From an uncultured Gammaproteobacteria bacterium (lineage in GTDB: Bacteria > Pseudomonadota > Gammaproteobacteria > PS1 > Pseudothioglobaceae): 64,000 nucleotides of DNA. The stretch is from NCBI GenBank assembly GCA_902512305.1, contig CABXIU010000004.1, positions 1 through 64,000 of the forward strand. The letters are read 5' to 3'. A model generated the notes under the pieces. The model made no database searches and was not told the origin of the DNA. It worked only from the letters and a program-made list of their open reading frames with translations. A program made the position numbers and the translations under genes. Below are positions 38,361 to 47,155 of this stretch, one piece after another. Each line of letters begins with the position of its first letter. The first letter of the stretch is position 1.

Positions 38361-39422
38361 ATGGTAAATAATCAAGAAGAATTAAGACAAACAGCAAATC
38401 AACTTGCTACTAGAGGCAAAGGGCTGCTTGCAGTAGATGAATCTACTCCAACAATTGGAAAGCGACTTGCAGGAATCAATGTTGAAAATACTGAAGAAAA
38501 TCGTCAGGCATATCGAGGAATGCTTTTTACAACAGAAGGCCTTGGTCAATTTATCAGTGGTGTAATACTTTTTGAGGAAACACTTTATCAAAACCATGCT
38601 GACGGTGAGGCAATGGTCTCAAAAATTAATAAGTTGGGAATTATTCCTGGTATTAAGGTTGATAAGGGACTTAGTCCATTGGCTGGAGCGCATGAAGTTG
38701 AAACTTGGTGTAAGGGGCTAGAAGGTCTTGCTGAGAGAACTGCTGAGTATTATAAGCAAGGGGCTCGCTTTGCTAAATGGCGTGCAGTATTACAAATTAC
38801 TTCTGATGGCTGTCCCTCTGACCTTGCAATTAAAGAAAATGCATGGGGTCTTGCAAGATATGCAAAAATTTGTCAAGATTCAGGACTTGTTCCAATTATT
38901 GAGCCTGAAATTCTAATGGACGGTGATCACACTATTGAAAAAACTGCAGAAGTACAAGAAAAAGTTCTTGTAGAAGTCTATAAAGCTTGTTCTGAAAACA
39001 GTGTGTTTCTAGAGGGAACATTATTGAAGCCTTCTATGACTGTATCTGGTGCAGATAACAACAACAAAGCTGGCTCTGAAGAAGTTGCCAAGATGACTGT
39101 AAGAACGATGAATCGCTGTGTACCTGCTGCCGTTCCAGGCATTATGTTCTTGTCAGGAGGGTTAACCGAAGAGGATGCCTCTGTTTATCTTAATACTATG
39201 AATAGCATAGAGCATAAGAGCGCTACTAGTCTAACATTCTCATATGGAAGAGCACTTCAACAATCTTGTTTGCAAGCCTGGAAAGGGACGGATGTTGAAG
39301 CTGGTCAAAAAGCGCTATTTGCAAGATGTCAAGCTAATTCAGAAGCTTCTACAGGAGACTATGTTGCAGGTTCTCAGCCTTCATCTCAAGACACCCTCTT
39401 TGAGGCAGGTTATAAGTACTAA
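38361..39422 (+). CDS. class I fructose-bisphosphate aldolase
   Basis: GKGLLAVDESTPTIGKRL, GVILFEETLYQ, ILMDGDH, LEGTLLKPSM; ATG 38361 preferred over GTG 38352. Confidence 0.95.
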   Translation: MVNNQEELRQTANQLATRGKGLLAVDESTPTIGKRLAGINVENTEENRQAYRGMLFTTEGLGQFISGVILFEETLYQNHADGEAMVSKINKLGIIPGIKVDKGLSPLAGAHEVETWCKGLEGLAERTAEYYKQGARFAKWRAVLQITSDGCPSDLAIKENAWGLARYAKICQDSGLVPIIEPEILMDGDHTIEKTAEVQEKVLVEVYKACSENSVFLEGTLLKPSMTVSGADNNNKAGSEEVAKMTVRTMNRCVPAAVPGIMFLSGGLTEEDASVYLNTMNSIEHKSATSLTFSYGRALQQSCLQAWKGTDVEAGQKALFARCQANSEASTGDYVAGSQPSSQDTLFEAGYKY

Positions 39423-39486
39423 AATTGCAATACATTGAGGCTTTGACTATATTTATCAAGTCATAGCCTTAATGCGTATAATGAAT

Positions 39487-39510
39487 GGCCCGAATTATCG
39501 GGCCTTTTTT
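39487..39510 (+). terminator. Rho-independent terminator downstream of aldolase gene
   Basis: GGCCCGA-ATTA-TCGGGCC then TTTTTT. Confidence 0.8.
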
Positions 39511-39528
39511 ATTGAGATTATTAAAAGA

Positions 39529-41400
39529 ATGAAACAAAGTAAATATTATCCTGTAATTGTTGTTGGTGGTGGCCATGCTGGTACAGAAGCTGCGCTTGCT
39601 TCAGCTCGAATGGGTGTAGATACCTTGTTAATCACTCATAATATAGAGACGATTGGTCAGATGAGCTGTAATCCAGCTATAGGTGGTATTGGCAAAGGCC
39701 ACCTTGTAAAAGAAATAGATGCAATGGGTGGATTGATGGCGGAAGCTATCGATTTAGCGGGCATTCAGTTTAGGACTTTGAATGCATCAAAGGGGCCTGC
39801 TGTTAGAGCTACAAGAGTACAGGCAGACAGACTTTTGTACAAAGCAGCGATTAGAAAGAAGATTGAAAATCAAGAAAAATTAAAAATATTCCAACAACCA
39901 GTTGATGATTTAATAATAGAGAATAACAAGGTGAAAGGGGTTGTGACTCAAATGGGTCTTGAGTTTTTCTCTGATAAAGTTATCTTAACCTCAGGTACTT
40001 TTTTAGGTGGGATTATTCATATTGGTCAGGAAAACTATCAGGGTGGAAGAGCTGGAGATGCACCTGCCAATATCCTATCAGAAAGATTACGATCTTATGA
40101 TTTAGGGGTAGGCAGACTTAAAACTGGCACGCCTCCTAGGTTAGATGGTAGAACGATTAATTTCAACCTGCTTCAAAAACAAGAGGGTGACACTCTATTG
40201 CCTAGCTTTTCATTTATGGGTAAAGTCACTGACCATCCTGAGCAGATTCCTTGTTTTATTACTCATACCAACTCAAGAACTCACGAATATATTACTAATG
40301 GCCTGAAAGACTCACCACTTTTCAGTGGGAAAATTGAGGGTGTCGGACCAAGATATTGTCCCTCGATAGAAGATAAGGTTGTTAGGTTTGCTGAAAGAGA
40401 GTCTCATCAAATATTTGTTGAGCCTGAGGGATTAACTACTCATGAAGTTTATCCGAATGGAATTTCTACTTCATTGGCTTATGAAGTTCAAGAAGAGTTT
40501 GTAAACTCAATTAAAGGCTTTGAAAATGCCAAGATTATTCGTCCAGGATACGCAATTGAGTATGACTTTTTTGACCCTAGAGGTCTAAAACAAACGTTAG
40601 AAGTTAAGAAAATATCTGGTTTGTTTTTTGCAGGACAAATAAATGGAACCACTGGATATGAAGAAGCAGCAGCTCAGGGCTTGCTTGCTGGTATCAATGC
40701 AGCATTACAGGTTCAAGAAAAAAATGCTTGGACTCCAAAGAGGGACGAATCTTATATCGGGGTCATGGTTGATGATCTAACAACCAAAGGAGCAACAGAG
40801 CCATATCGAATGTTTACCTCAAGAGCTGAATATCGATTACTTCTTAGAGAAGATAATGCTGATGAGAGATTAACTCCACAAGCAAGAGAGTTGGGGCTTG
40901 TTGACGATCTTCGTTGGCAATCCTTTAATGGAAAGTATGAGCAAGTTGCTCTTGAAAAAAAACGGCTAAAGTCCTTTTGGATTCAATCAGGTGACAGTCA
41001 GGTTGAAGAGGTTCTTGGAATAAAGCTTAGCCATGAGTATAGCCTAGAGGCTTTGCTTAAAAGACCAAATATTGATTACAAATTACTCAGTATGATTGAA
41101 AGTGCACAACCTTTTCTAGAGGACAGATTAATTATTGAACAGGTAGAAAATCAAATTAAGTACGAAGGCTATATTAAAAGGCAGTTGGATGAAATTGAAA
41201 AATACCGTAAAAATGAAAACACTAAACTTTCTTCTAACATTGATTACAATGAAATTAAAGCATTATCAAATGAAGTAAGACAAAAGTTAAATCAGTTTAA
41301 GCCCGAAACAATAGGCCAGGCTAGTAGAATTCAAGGAGTTACTCCCGCCTCAATTTCGATATTATTGGTATATCTAAAAACTTATAAAACGCTATCGTGA
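39529..41400 (+). CDS. mnmG: tRNA uridine-5-carboxymethylaminomethyl modification enzyme MnmG/GidA
   Basis: [41 protein letters not shown]; start at MKQSKYYP since the extended ORF overlaps a terminator. Confidence 0.95.
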   Translation: MKQSKYYPVIVVGGGHAGTEAALASARMGVDTLLITHNIETIGQMSCNPAIGGIGKGHLVKEIDAMGGLMAEAIDLAGIQFRTLNASKGPAVRATRVQADRLLYKAAIRKKIENQEKLKIFQQPVDDLIIENNKVKGVVTQMGLEFFSDKVILTSGTFLGGIIHIGQENYQGGRAGDAPANILSERLRSYDLGVGRLKTGTPPRLDGRTINFNLLQKQEGDTLLPSFSFMGKVTDHPEQIPCFITHTNSRTHEYITNGLKDSPLFSGKIEGVGPRYCPSIEDKVVRFAERESHQIFVEPEGLTTHEVYPNGISTSLAYEVQEEFVNSIKGFENAKIIRPGYAIEYDFFDPRGLKQTLEVKKISGLFFAGQINGTTGYEEAAAQGLLAGINAALQVQEKNAWTPKRDESYIGVMVDDLTTKGATEPYRMFTSRAEYRLLLREDNADERLTPQARELGLVDDLRWQSFNGKYEQVALEKKRLKSFWIQSGDSQVEEVLGIKLSHEYSLEALLKRPNIDYKLLSMIESAQPFLEDRLIIEQVENQIKYEGYIKRQLDEIEKYRKNENTKLSSNIDYNEIKALSNEVRQKLNQFKPETIGQASRIQGVTPASISILLVYLKTYKTLS

Positions 41401-42008
41401 TTGAAACAGAAAGATTGCTTTGTGAAGGCGCAGAGCTTATGGATATTGCTCTTTCAGAAAATCAAGTTAATCAACTTTTGACTTACAATGAACTTATCAT
41501 TAAATGGAATAAGGTATACAACTTAAGTGCAATACGTGATCCTATCGAATCAATCAAAAAACATATATTGGACAGTCTTTCAATATTAACTTTCATTAAA
41601 TCTGGCTTGTTATTAGATGTAGGCTCTGGAGCTGGCTTACCAGGAATTGTTATTGCAATTATGAAAACAAAAACTAATGTATTTACTATAGACAGTGTTG
41701 GCAAAAAATGTCGATTTATGCAAACTGTTAAGACTGAATTGTCATTAGCAAATCTAACCGTTATTAATAATAGGGTTGAGGCATTTAGTTATGAAGAAGC
41801 ATTTCCACAAATTGTATCCAGGGCTTTTTCATCTGCAGTTGATACATTAGAAAAAACCCAACATTTAATTTCTACTGATGGGAGCTATTTGCTGATGAAG
41901 GGAGATAATGTTGATCAGGAAAATATTGAAAATATGAACTCTAGAGTTCATATTTTAAAGGTACCATTTGTCTCAGATATGAGATCACTTTTAGAAATTA
42001 ATATATAA
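41397..42008 (+). CDS. rsmG: 16S rRNA (guanine527-N7)-methyltransferase
   Basis: [36 protein letters not shown]; follows mnmG. Confidence 0.93.
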   Translation: MIETERLLCEGAELMDIALSENQVNQLLTYNELIIKWNKVYNLSAIRDPIESIKKHILDSLSILTFIKSGLLLDVGSGAGLPGIVIAIMKTKTNVFTIDSVGKKCRFMQTVKTELSLANLTVINNRVEAFSYEEAFPQIVSRAFSSAVDTLEKTQHLISTDGSYLLMKGDNVDQENIENMNSRVHILKVPFVSDMRSLLEINI

Positions 42009-42015
42009 TTTTATT

Positions 42016-42786
42016 ATGCAAATAGTCGATTCTCATTGTCATATTGATCGCGTTGATTTAGATGCATTTGGTGGAAGTATAGAATCAATGCTAAAACATG
42101 CGGCTGAGTTTTCAGTTACCAAGTTTCTTTGTATTTGCATTGATTTAGAGCATTTTGATCAAGTCCATGATTTATCAAAATCTTATCCTAATATTTACTC
42201 ATCTGTTGGTGTTCATCCAACAGAAGTGAATTGTAAAGACCCATCCATTGAAGAGTTATTAGAATATGCCAAAAGTGATAGAGTCATTGCCATTGGTGAG
42301 ACAGGGCTAGATTATTTCCACGTGAGAAAAGATCAGGCTGATTGGCAGAGAGATCGCTTTAAAAGGCATATTGCCGCATCAAATGACTCAGGTAAGCCAA
42401 TGATTATTCATATGCGAGACTCAAAGGATGACACCATAGAAATTCTGTCTAAAGAAAAGGCAAAAAAAGGGGTAATGCATTGCTTTGCAGAGGATTTAGA
42501 GACTGCTCAAGCCGCTCTCGATTTAGGTTTCTATATTTCTTTTTCTGGTATTTTGACCTTCAAAAGTGCACAAAATTTAAGAGATGTTGCACAAAAAATT
42601 CCTGCTGAACGTATTTTGGTAGAAACAGACGCTCCGTATCTAACTCCCGTTCCTTATAGAGGAAAGCCAAACAGTCCAGCCTATACTTATTACGTTGCTG
42701 AAAAGCTTGCTGAGATTCGTAATGCAAGTATTTCAGAGATTGCCAAGACAACCACTCAAAACTTCAATCGGTTATTCTTTTCTTGA
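42016..42786 (+). CDS. TatD family hydrolase
   Basis: VDSHCHIDRVDL, VGVHPTEV, AIGETGLDYF, VETDAPYLTPVPYRGKPN. Confidence 0.95.
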   Translation: MQIVDSHCHIDRVDLDAFGGSIESMLKHAAEFSVTKFLCICIDLEHFDQVHDLSKSYPNIYSSVGVHPTEVNCKDPSIEELLEYAKSDRVIAIGETGLDYFHVRKDQADWQRDRFKRHIAASNDSGKPMIIHMRDSKDDTIEILSKEKAKKGVMHCFAEDLETAQAALDLGFYISFSGILTFKSAQNLRDVAQKIPAERILVETDAPYLTPVPYRGKPNSPAYTYYVAEKLAEIRNASISEIAKTTTQNFNRLFFS

Positions 42787-42790
42787 ATTT

Positions 42791-43714
42791 ATGACTATTC
42801 ATGATGCACCAAGGTTTGTAACAGTCGATGATTTTTCTGTTGGACAGAGGCTTGATAATTATTTGATAAAACAACTTAAAGGTGTCCCAAAATCTAGAAT
42901 TTATCGCATCATAAGAAAGGGTGAGGTTAGAGTCAATAAAGGGAGAAAAAAAGCTGACTACAAGCTTAATTCTGAAGACATCATCCGAATACCACCAATA
43001 AGAACTTCCTCAGAGAAAGACCTAAAGCCATCAGAGGGTTTCCTTAAGTCACTTAACTCATCAATTCTTTATGAGGATAAAGGCTTGTTGATAATCAATA
43101 AGAGTCATGGAATGGCTGTCCATGGAGGAAGTGGCGTCAGTGTGGGTATCATAGAGGCTCTAAAGTCTCAGTATAAAGAACCAATAGAGCTCGTTCATAG
43201 ATTGGATAGGGCTACCTCAGGGTGTTTAATGCTTGCCAAAAAAAGATCGGTCCTCAAGTCGTTACACGAACAATTGGTAAATCACGAACTAGAAAAGCGA
43301 TACTTAGCTCTTGTTAAGAATACTTGGAGTAAGAAAAAACATATTATAGATGCACCAATTTTTCAAAACTCTAGATATAGCGTTATTGATTCAAAAGGTA
43401 AAGAGTCGTTAAGTCATTTTCATCCAATAAAAAATTTTAAACTCGGTGAATATAGTGCTTCACTGGTTGAAATATCAATAGAAACAGGAAGGACACATCA
43501 AATTCGTGTTCATGCGCAGTTTGCCAAACATCCAGTTGCACAGGACAATAAGTATGGCGATGCTGACTTTGATCAGTTTATGAAATCAAAAGGTTTAAAT
43601 CGCTTATTTTTGCACGCAAAAACCATTATTTTTACAAACCCAATGACCAATCAAATTCAAAAGGTCAATGCGCCTCTACCCAATGACTTAGAAGAATTAT
43701 TAAATACATTATGA
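42791..43714 (+). CDS. RluC/RluD family 23S rRNA pseudouridine synthase
   Basis: GQRLDNYL S4 domain; LVHRLDRATSGCLMLAKK; GRTHQIRVH; ATG 42791 preferred over 42695. Confidence 0.94.
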   Translation: MTIHDAPRFVTVDDFSVGQRLDNYLIKQLKGVPKSRIYRIIRKGEVRVNKGRKKADYKLNSEDIIRIPPIRTSSEKDLKPSEGFLKSLNSSILYEDKGLLIINKSHGMAVHGGSGVSVGIIEALKSQYKEPIELVHRLDRATSGCLMLAKKRSVLKSLHEQLVNHELEKRYLALVKNTWSKKKHIIDAPIFQNSRYSVIDSKGKESLSHFHPIKNFKLGEYSASLVEISIETGRTHQIRVHAQFAKHPVAQDNKYGDADFDQFMKSKGLNRLFLHAKTIIFTNPMTNQIQKVNAPLPNDLEELLNTL

Positions 43715-44553
43715 ATGCATATATTCGATTAATGAGGTTAGATAAACCAATTGGATCTTTGTTACTATTATGGCCAACCTATTGGGCACTTTTCTTAAGT
43801 GCAGATGGATGGCCAGATTTGGATTTATTAATCATCTTTACTTTAGGCGTTATTATTATGAGAAGTGCCGGATGTGTTATTAATGATTTTGCAGATCGAA
43901 ATATCGATAAACATATTAAAAGAACAGAAACTAGACCTCTTACATCAGGTGAAATTTCACCAAAGTCAGCACTAATATTATTTGTAATATTATTACTTTT
44001 TGCGCTAATTTTAGTTCTACAAACAAACTTATTGACAATCCAGCTTTCATTCATAGCTCTAGTATTAGCAGCCTTATATCCCTTTACAAAGAGATGGACT
44101 AATTTACCACAGTTGGTTTTGGGCGCAGCATTTGGTATGAGTGTGCCTATGGCATTTAGTGCTCAAACTGGTTCTATTCCTTTATCTGCAGTCTGGGTTT
44201 TTATTGCAACAATAGTTTGGACTTTGATTTATGACACGTTTTATGCGATGGCAGATCGTGATGAAGATATAAAAATTGGTGTTAAGTCGAGCGCAATTCT
44301 CTTTAAAAAGCACGATCAAGTTGTCATTTCCTTACTGCAATTTTTACTCATTTTAATTTTTATAATAATTGGAAATATGTTTAATTTAGGACTAATTTAC
44401 TATTTTTCATTAATTATTATTAGTCTTTTTATGGTTTACCATCAGTTTTTGATGAAAAAACGCCAAAATAAAGATTATTTCAAGGCTTTTATCAACAACA
44501 ATTATGTTGGTATGACAGCATTTGCTGGTATTTTTCTGTCTGTAGCATTGTAA
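43711..44553 (+). CDS. ubiA: 4-hydroxybenzoate polyprenyltransferase
   Basis: LMRLDKPIGSLLLLWPTYWALFL, GCVINDFADRNID, YDTFYAMADRDEDIKIGVKSSA. Confidence 0.95.
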   Translation: MNAYIRLMRLDKPIGSLLLLWPTYWALFLSADGWPDLDLLIIFTLGVIIMRSAGCVINDFADRNIDKHIKRTETRPLTSGEISPKSALILFVILLLFALILVLQTNLLTIQLSFIALVLAALYPFTKRWTNLPQLVLGAAFGMSVPMAFSAQTGSIPLSAVWVFIATIVWTLIYDTFYAMADRDEDIKIGVKSSAILFKKHDQVVISLLQFLLILIFIIIGNMFNLGLIYYFSLIIISLFMVYHQFLMKKRQNKDYFKAFINNNYVGMTAFAGIFLSVAL

Positions 44554-44638
44554 AGTAGATTATTGTTGTTTTTTTGCAACTTTTAAGCAATTATTAGTTA
44601 TTTTTGCTTAATTTAGTGTTTTTTTTCATCAATAAAAC

Positions 44639-44665
44639 TTGACACTCAGTTTTCGTTACTATAAA
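44639..44665 (+). promoter_or_regulatory. promoter of small membrane protein gene, copy 1
   Basis: TTGACA-N15-TATAAA, conserved in position and sequence with copy 2. Confidence 0.6.
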
Positions 44666-44720
44666 AAGTGCACCAATCGGCAAAGATGCTGGTTATCTTT
44701 ATAACTAATGGAGAGAAAAT

Positions 44721-44936
44721 ATGTTAAGTAATGTAACTGGTTGGATAAAAAAATTAACAGAAGCAGGTGTAGGTCTTGTAGGACTTGCAATTGTTGCACA
44801 AGTAATCTTTGGTTCTAGTGTAGCATTCCTTCCTGGTGATGTTGTTTCTACTCTTATGGGTTTAATTGGCTCACTTGGTGGTGCTGGCTTAGTTGGCTTA
44901 ATCACTGCAGGATTGTTGTACCAAATTCTGAAGTAA
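44721..44936 (+). CDS. 71-aa hydrophobic small protein, tandem paralogue 1
   Basis: ATG with GGAGAG SD; MLSNVTGWIKKLTEAGVGLVGLAIVAQVIFG..., paralogous to 45156-45374; own promoter and terminator. Confidence 0.85.
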   Translation: MLSNVTGWIKKLTEAGVGLVGLAIVAQVIFGSSVAFLPGDVVSTLMGLIGSLGGAGLVGLITAGLLYQILK

Positions 44937-44960
44937 GCAATTCCATATTAACTCAATAAA

Positions 44961-44985
44961 AAACCCGCTAATTAGCGGGTTTTTT
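44961..44985 (+). terminator. Rho-independent terminator of small protein copy 1
   Basis: AAACCCGCTAATTAGCGGGTTTTTT. Confidence 0.85.
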
Positions 44986-45073
44986 ATCGACTTAAGAAAT
45001 ATTTATGTTTTCTGTTAAGTCTTATTAATGCAACATATTGAGGTTTTTTTACAAAAATGCAGCCTAGAAAAAC

Positions 45074-45100
45074 TTGACATAATGATATTGATACTATAAA
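45074..45100 (+). promoter_or_regulatory. promoter of small membrane protein gene, copy 2
   Basis: TTGACA-N15-TATAAA, same spacing as copy 1. Confidence 0.6.
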
Positions 45101-45155
45101 AAGTGCATCAATCGGTATTGATGCTGGTTATCTTTTTAACAAATGGAGAGAAGAT

Positions 45156-45374
45156 ATGTTAGACAACGTAATTGGTTGGGCAAAAAAATTAACTGAAGCA
45201 GGTGTTGCAGTAATTGCACTTGCCGTAGTTGTTCAAATAATCTTTGGCGCTGACGCTGCATTCCTTCCTGGCGATGTAACTGGCAGCTTACTTAATATTA
45301 TTAATGCGATGGGCTCTGCTAACCTAGTAGGACTGATTGCTGCGGGGTTAATATACAAAATCTATACCAGATAA
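45156..45374 (+). CDS. 72-aa hydrophobic small protein, tandem paralogue 2
   Basis: MLDNVIGWAKKLTEAGVAVIALAVVVQIIFGADAAFLPGDV...; GGAGAG SD; paralogue of 44721-44936. Confidence 0.85.
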   Translation: MLDNVIGWAKKLTEAGVAVIALAVVVQIIFGADAAFLPGDVTGSLLNIINAMGSANLVGLIAAGLIYKIYTR

Positions 45375-45394
45375 CAATAGCATATTAACTCAAT

Positions 45395-45423
45395 AAAAAA
45401 ACCCGCCTTTACGCGGGTTTTTT
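45395..45423 (+). terminator. Rho-independent terminator of small protein copy 2
   Basis: AAAAAACCCGC-CTTTAC-GCGGGTTTTTT. Confidence 0.85.
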
Positions 45424-45442
45424 ATTATCTTAAAAGTATAAG

Positions 45443-46258
45443 TTAAATTCCTCGAAGTAGCTCGTTAATTCCAACTTTGGATCTTGTTTTGGCATCAACC
45501 TGCTTAACGATAACTGCACAATAAAGAGAGTAGCTTCCATCTGTAGAAGGGAGATTTCCTGAAACAACAACTGATCCAGCCGGTATTCGACCATAACTTA
45601 CCTCGCCAGTCATTCTGTTAAAAATTTTTGTAGATTGACCAATATAAACTCCCATTGATATAACAGCTCCTTCTTCAACAATAACACCTTCAACTACTTC
45701 TGATCTTGCGCCAATAAAACAATCATCTTCAATAATCGTTGGGCTGGCCTGTAATGGTTCTAGAACGCCTCCAATACCAACACCGCCAGAGAGGTGCACA
45801 TTTTTCCCAATTTGTGCACAAGAGCCTACTGTTGCCCATGTATCAACCATTGTTCCTGAGTCTACGTATGCACCTATATTGACATAAGAGGGCATTAAAA
45901 CAGTGTTAGGGGCAATATATGACCCTTTTCTCGCAGTTGCAGGGGGAACCACCCTAACACTGGAGGCTTGAAACTCCTTTTCAGTTGTCTCTGCATATTT
46001 AGATGGCACTTTGTCAAAGTATTGAGTGAACCCAGCTTGCATAGGGATATTATCTGCAAGTCTAAATGAGAGAAGAACCGCCTTTTTGAGCCATTCATTA
46101 ACTTGCCAATCGCCGACAGCTTTTTGTTCAGCAACTCTGGCTTTTCCAGAGTCGAGTAGATGTATTGCTTCATTAACAGCCTCTTTGATTTCAGGGCTAG
46201 CGGTATCAGGAGTTAAATGGCTTCTGTCCTCAAAGGCTGCTTCAATTATATCTTTCAT
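45443..46258 (-). CDS. dapD: 2,3,4,5-tetrahydropyridine-2,6-dicarboxylate N-succinyltransferase
   Basis: hexapeptide repeats; [60 protein letters not shown]. Confidence 0.96.
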   Translation of the reverse strand: MKDIIEAAFEDRSHLTPDTASPEIKEAVNEAIHLLDSGKARVAEQKAVGDWQVNEWLKKAVLLSFRLADNIPMQAGFTQYFDKVPSKYAETTEKEFQASSVRVVPPATARKGSYIAPNTVLMPSYVNIGAYVDSGTMVDTWATVGSCAQIGKNVHLSGGVGIGGVLEPLQASPTIIEDDCFIGARSEVVEGVIVEEGAVISMGVYIGQSTKIFNRMTGEVSYGRIPAGSVVVSGNLPSTDGSYSLYCAVIVKQVDAKTRSKVGINELLRGI

Positions 46259-46317
46259 ATCTTTAACTTAAAAAAAAGGGGGGTAATTATATCATTTACA
46301 GTGGTTTTGAGACTATT

Positions 46318-47040
46318 TTAATGCTCATGATGATGATGATTATGATGATGTTCATACGTTGCCATTAACTCATTAATTTGGTCTGCAAAAAGGTCGTTAA
46401 ATTTTGCATCTTTTAAAATAGATTCTGGAAGGCCTTCACAGCAGATATGATGATATAAACATATAACTTGCGCAGACTCTTTCATAACACGATGAAGGTC
46501 ATGAGATACCATCAATACTGCACAGTTTTGTTGCTGATGAATATCTTGAATTAGTTTATATAGTTGCATTTGTCCATCAACATCTAAATTTTGAGCCGGC
46601 TCATCCAATATTAATACATTTGGCTTATTAAGTAATGCTCTAGTCAACAAAACTTTTTGCAGTTCGCCGCCAGAAAGGTTTTTGAGTGGAGATTTTAGAA
46701 ATTCATTAATACCTGTCAATTCAAAAGTCTGCTGCATAAATGTAGCATCTAGTTTCTGATTCAAAGTAAGAAAATCTTTGACAGAAATAGGTATGTATGG
46801 ATTGGCTGTAAAGGTTTGAGGCGTATAACCGAATTTGATTTCACCTTTATAGGTAATTTCCCCAGAGTCTTGTTTAATGATGCCTAGTAGAATTTTAATT
46901 AATGAGCTTTTTCCAGCGCCATTTGGGCCAATGAGCGTGATAAATTCACCTTGATGGAGTTTAAAACTAACATCATCGAGAATATTTTTGCCACTATTGC
47001 TAAGGCTTATATTATTGAGAGTTATGAGAGCATCAGACAT
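46318..47040 (-). CDS. zinc ABC transporter ATP-binding protein, ZnuC-like, His-rich C-terminus
   Basis: Walker A GPNGAGKSS, LSGGELQKVLLTRALL, LDEPAQNLDVDGQ; C-terminal EHHHNHHHHEH. Confidence 0.85.
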   Translation of the reverse strand: MSDALITLNNISLSNSGKNILDDVSFKLHQGEFITLIGPNGAGKSSLIKILLGIIKQDSGEITYKGEIKFGYTPQTFTANPYIPISVKDFLTLNQKLDATFMQQTFELTGINEFLKSPLKNLSGGELQKVLLTRALLNKPNVLILDEPAQNLDVDGQMQLYKLIQDIHQQQNCAVLMVSHDLHRVMKESAQVICLYHHICCEGLPESILKDAKFNDLFADQINELMATYEHHHNHHHHEH

Positions 47041-47155
47041 CTCTATATTTTATCTAACAATTTAGATAATCAAGTCCAAAATAGAAAGTTTGAAATATCA
47101 AATGCATTGTCTAGTTTCTAAGAACTAAAACTTAGTTTAGATGTAAAATTTAGGT

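Noticed and set aside
44583-44611. Perfect 8-bp inverted repeat TTAAGCAA/TTGCTTAA after ubiA
   Set aside because: AT-rich with a 13-nt loop and no T-tract; not enough to call a terminator or operator, and it is not repeated before the second small-protein gene.
46321-46356. ATGATGATGATT-type simple repeat
   Set aside because: Explained by codons of the His-rich C-terminus of the ZnuC-like protein, not an independent repeat element.
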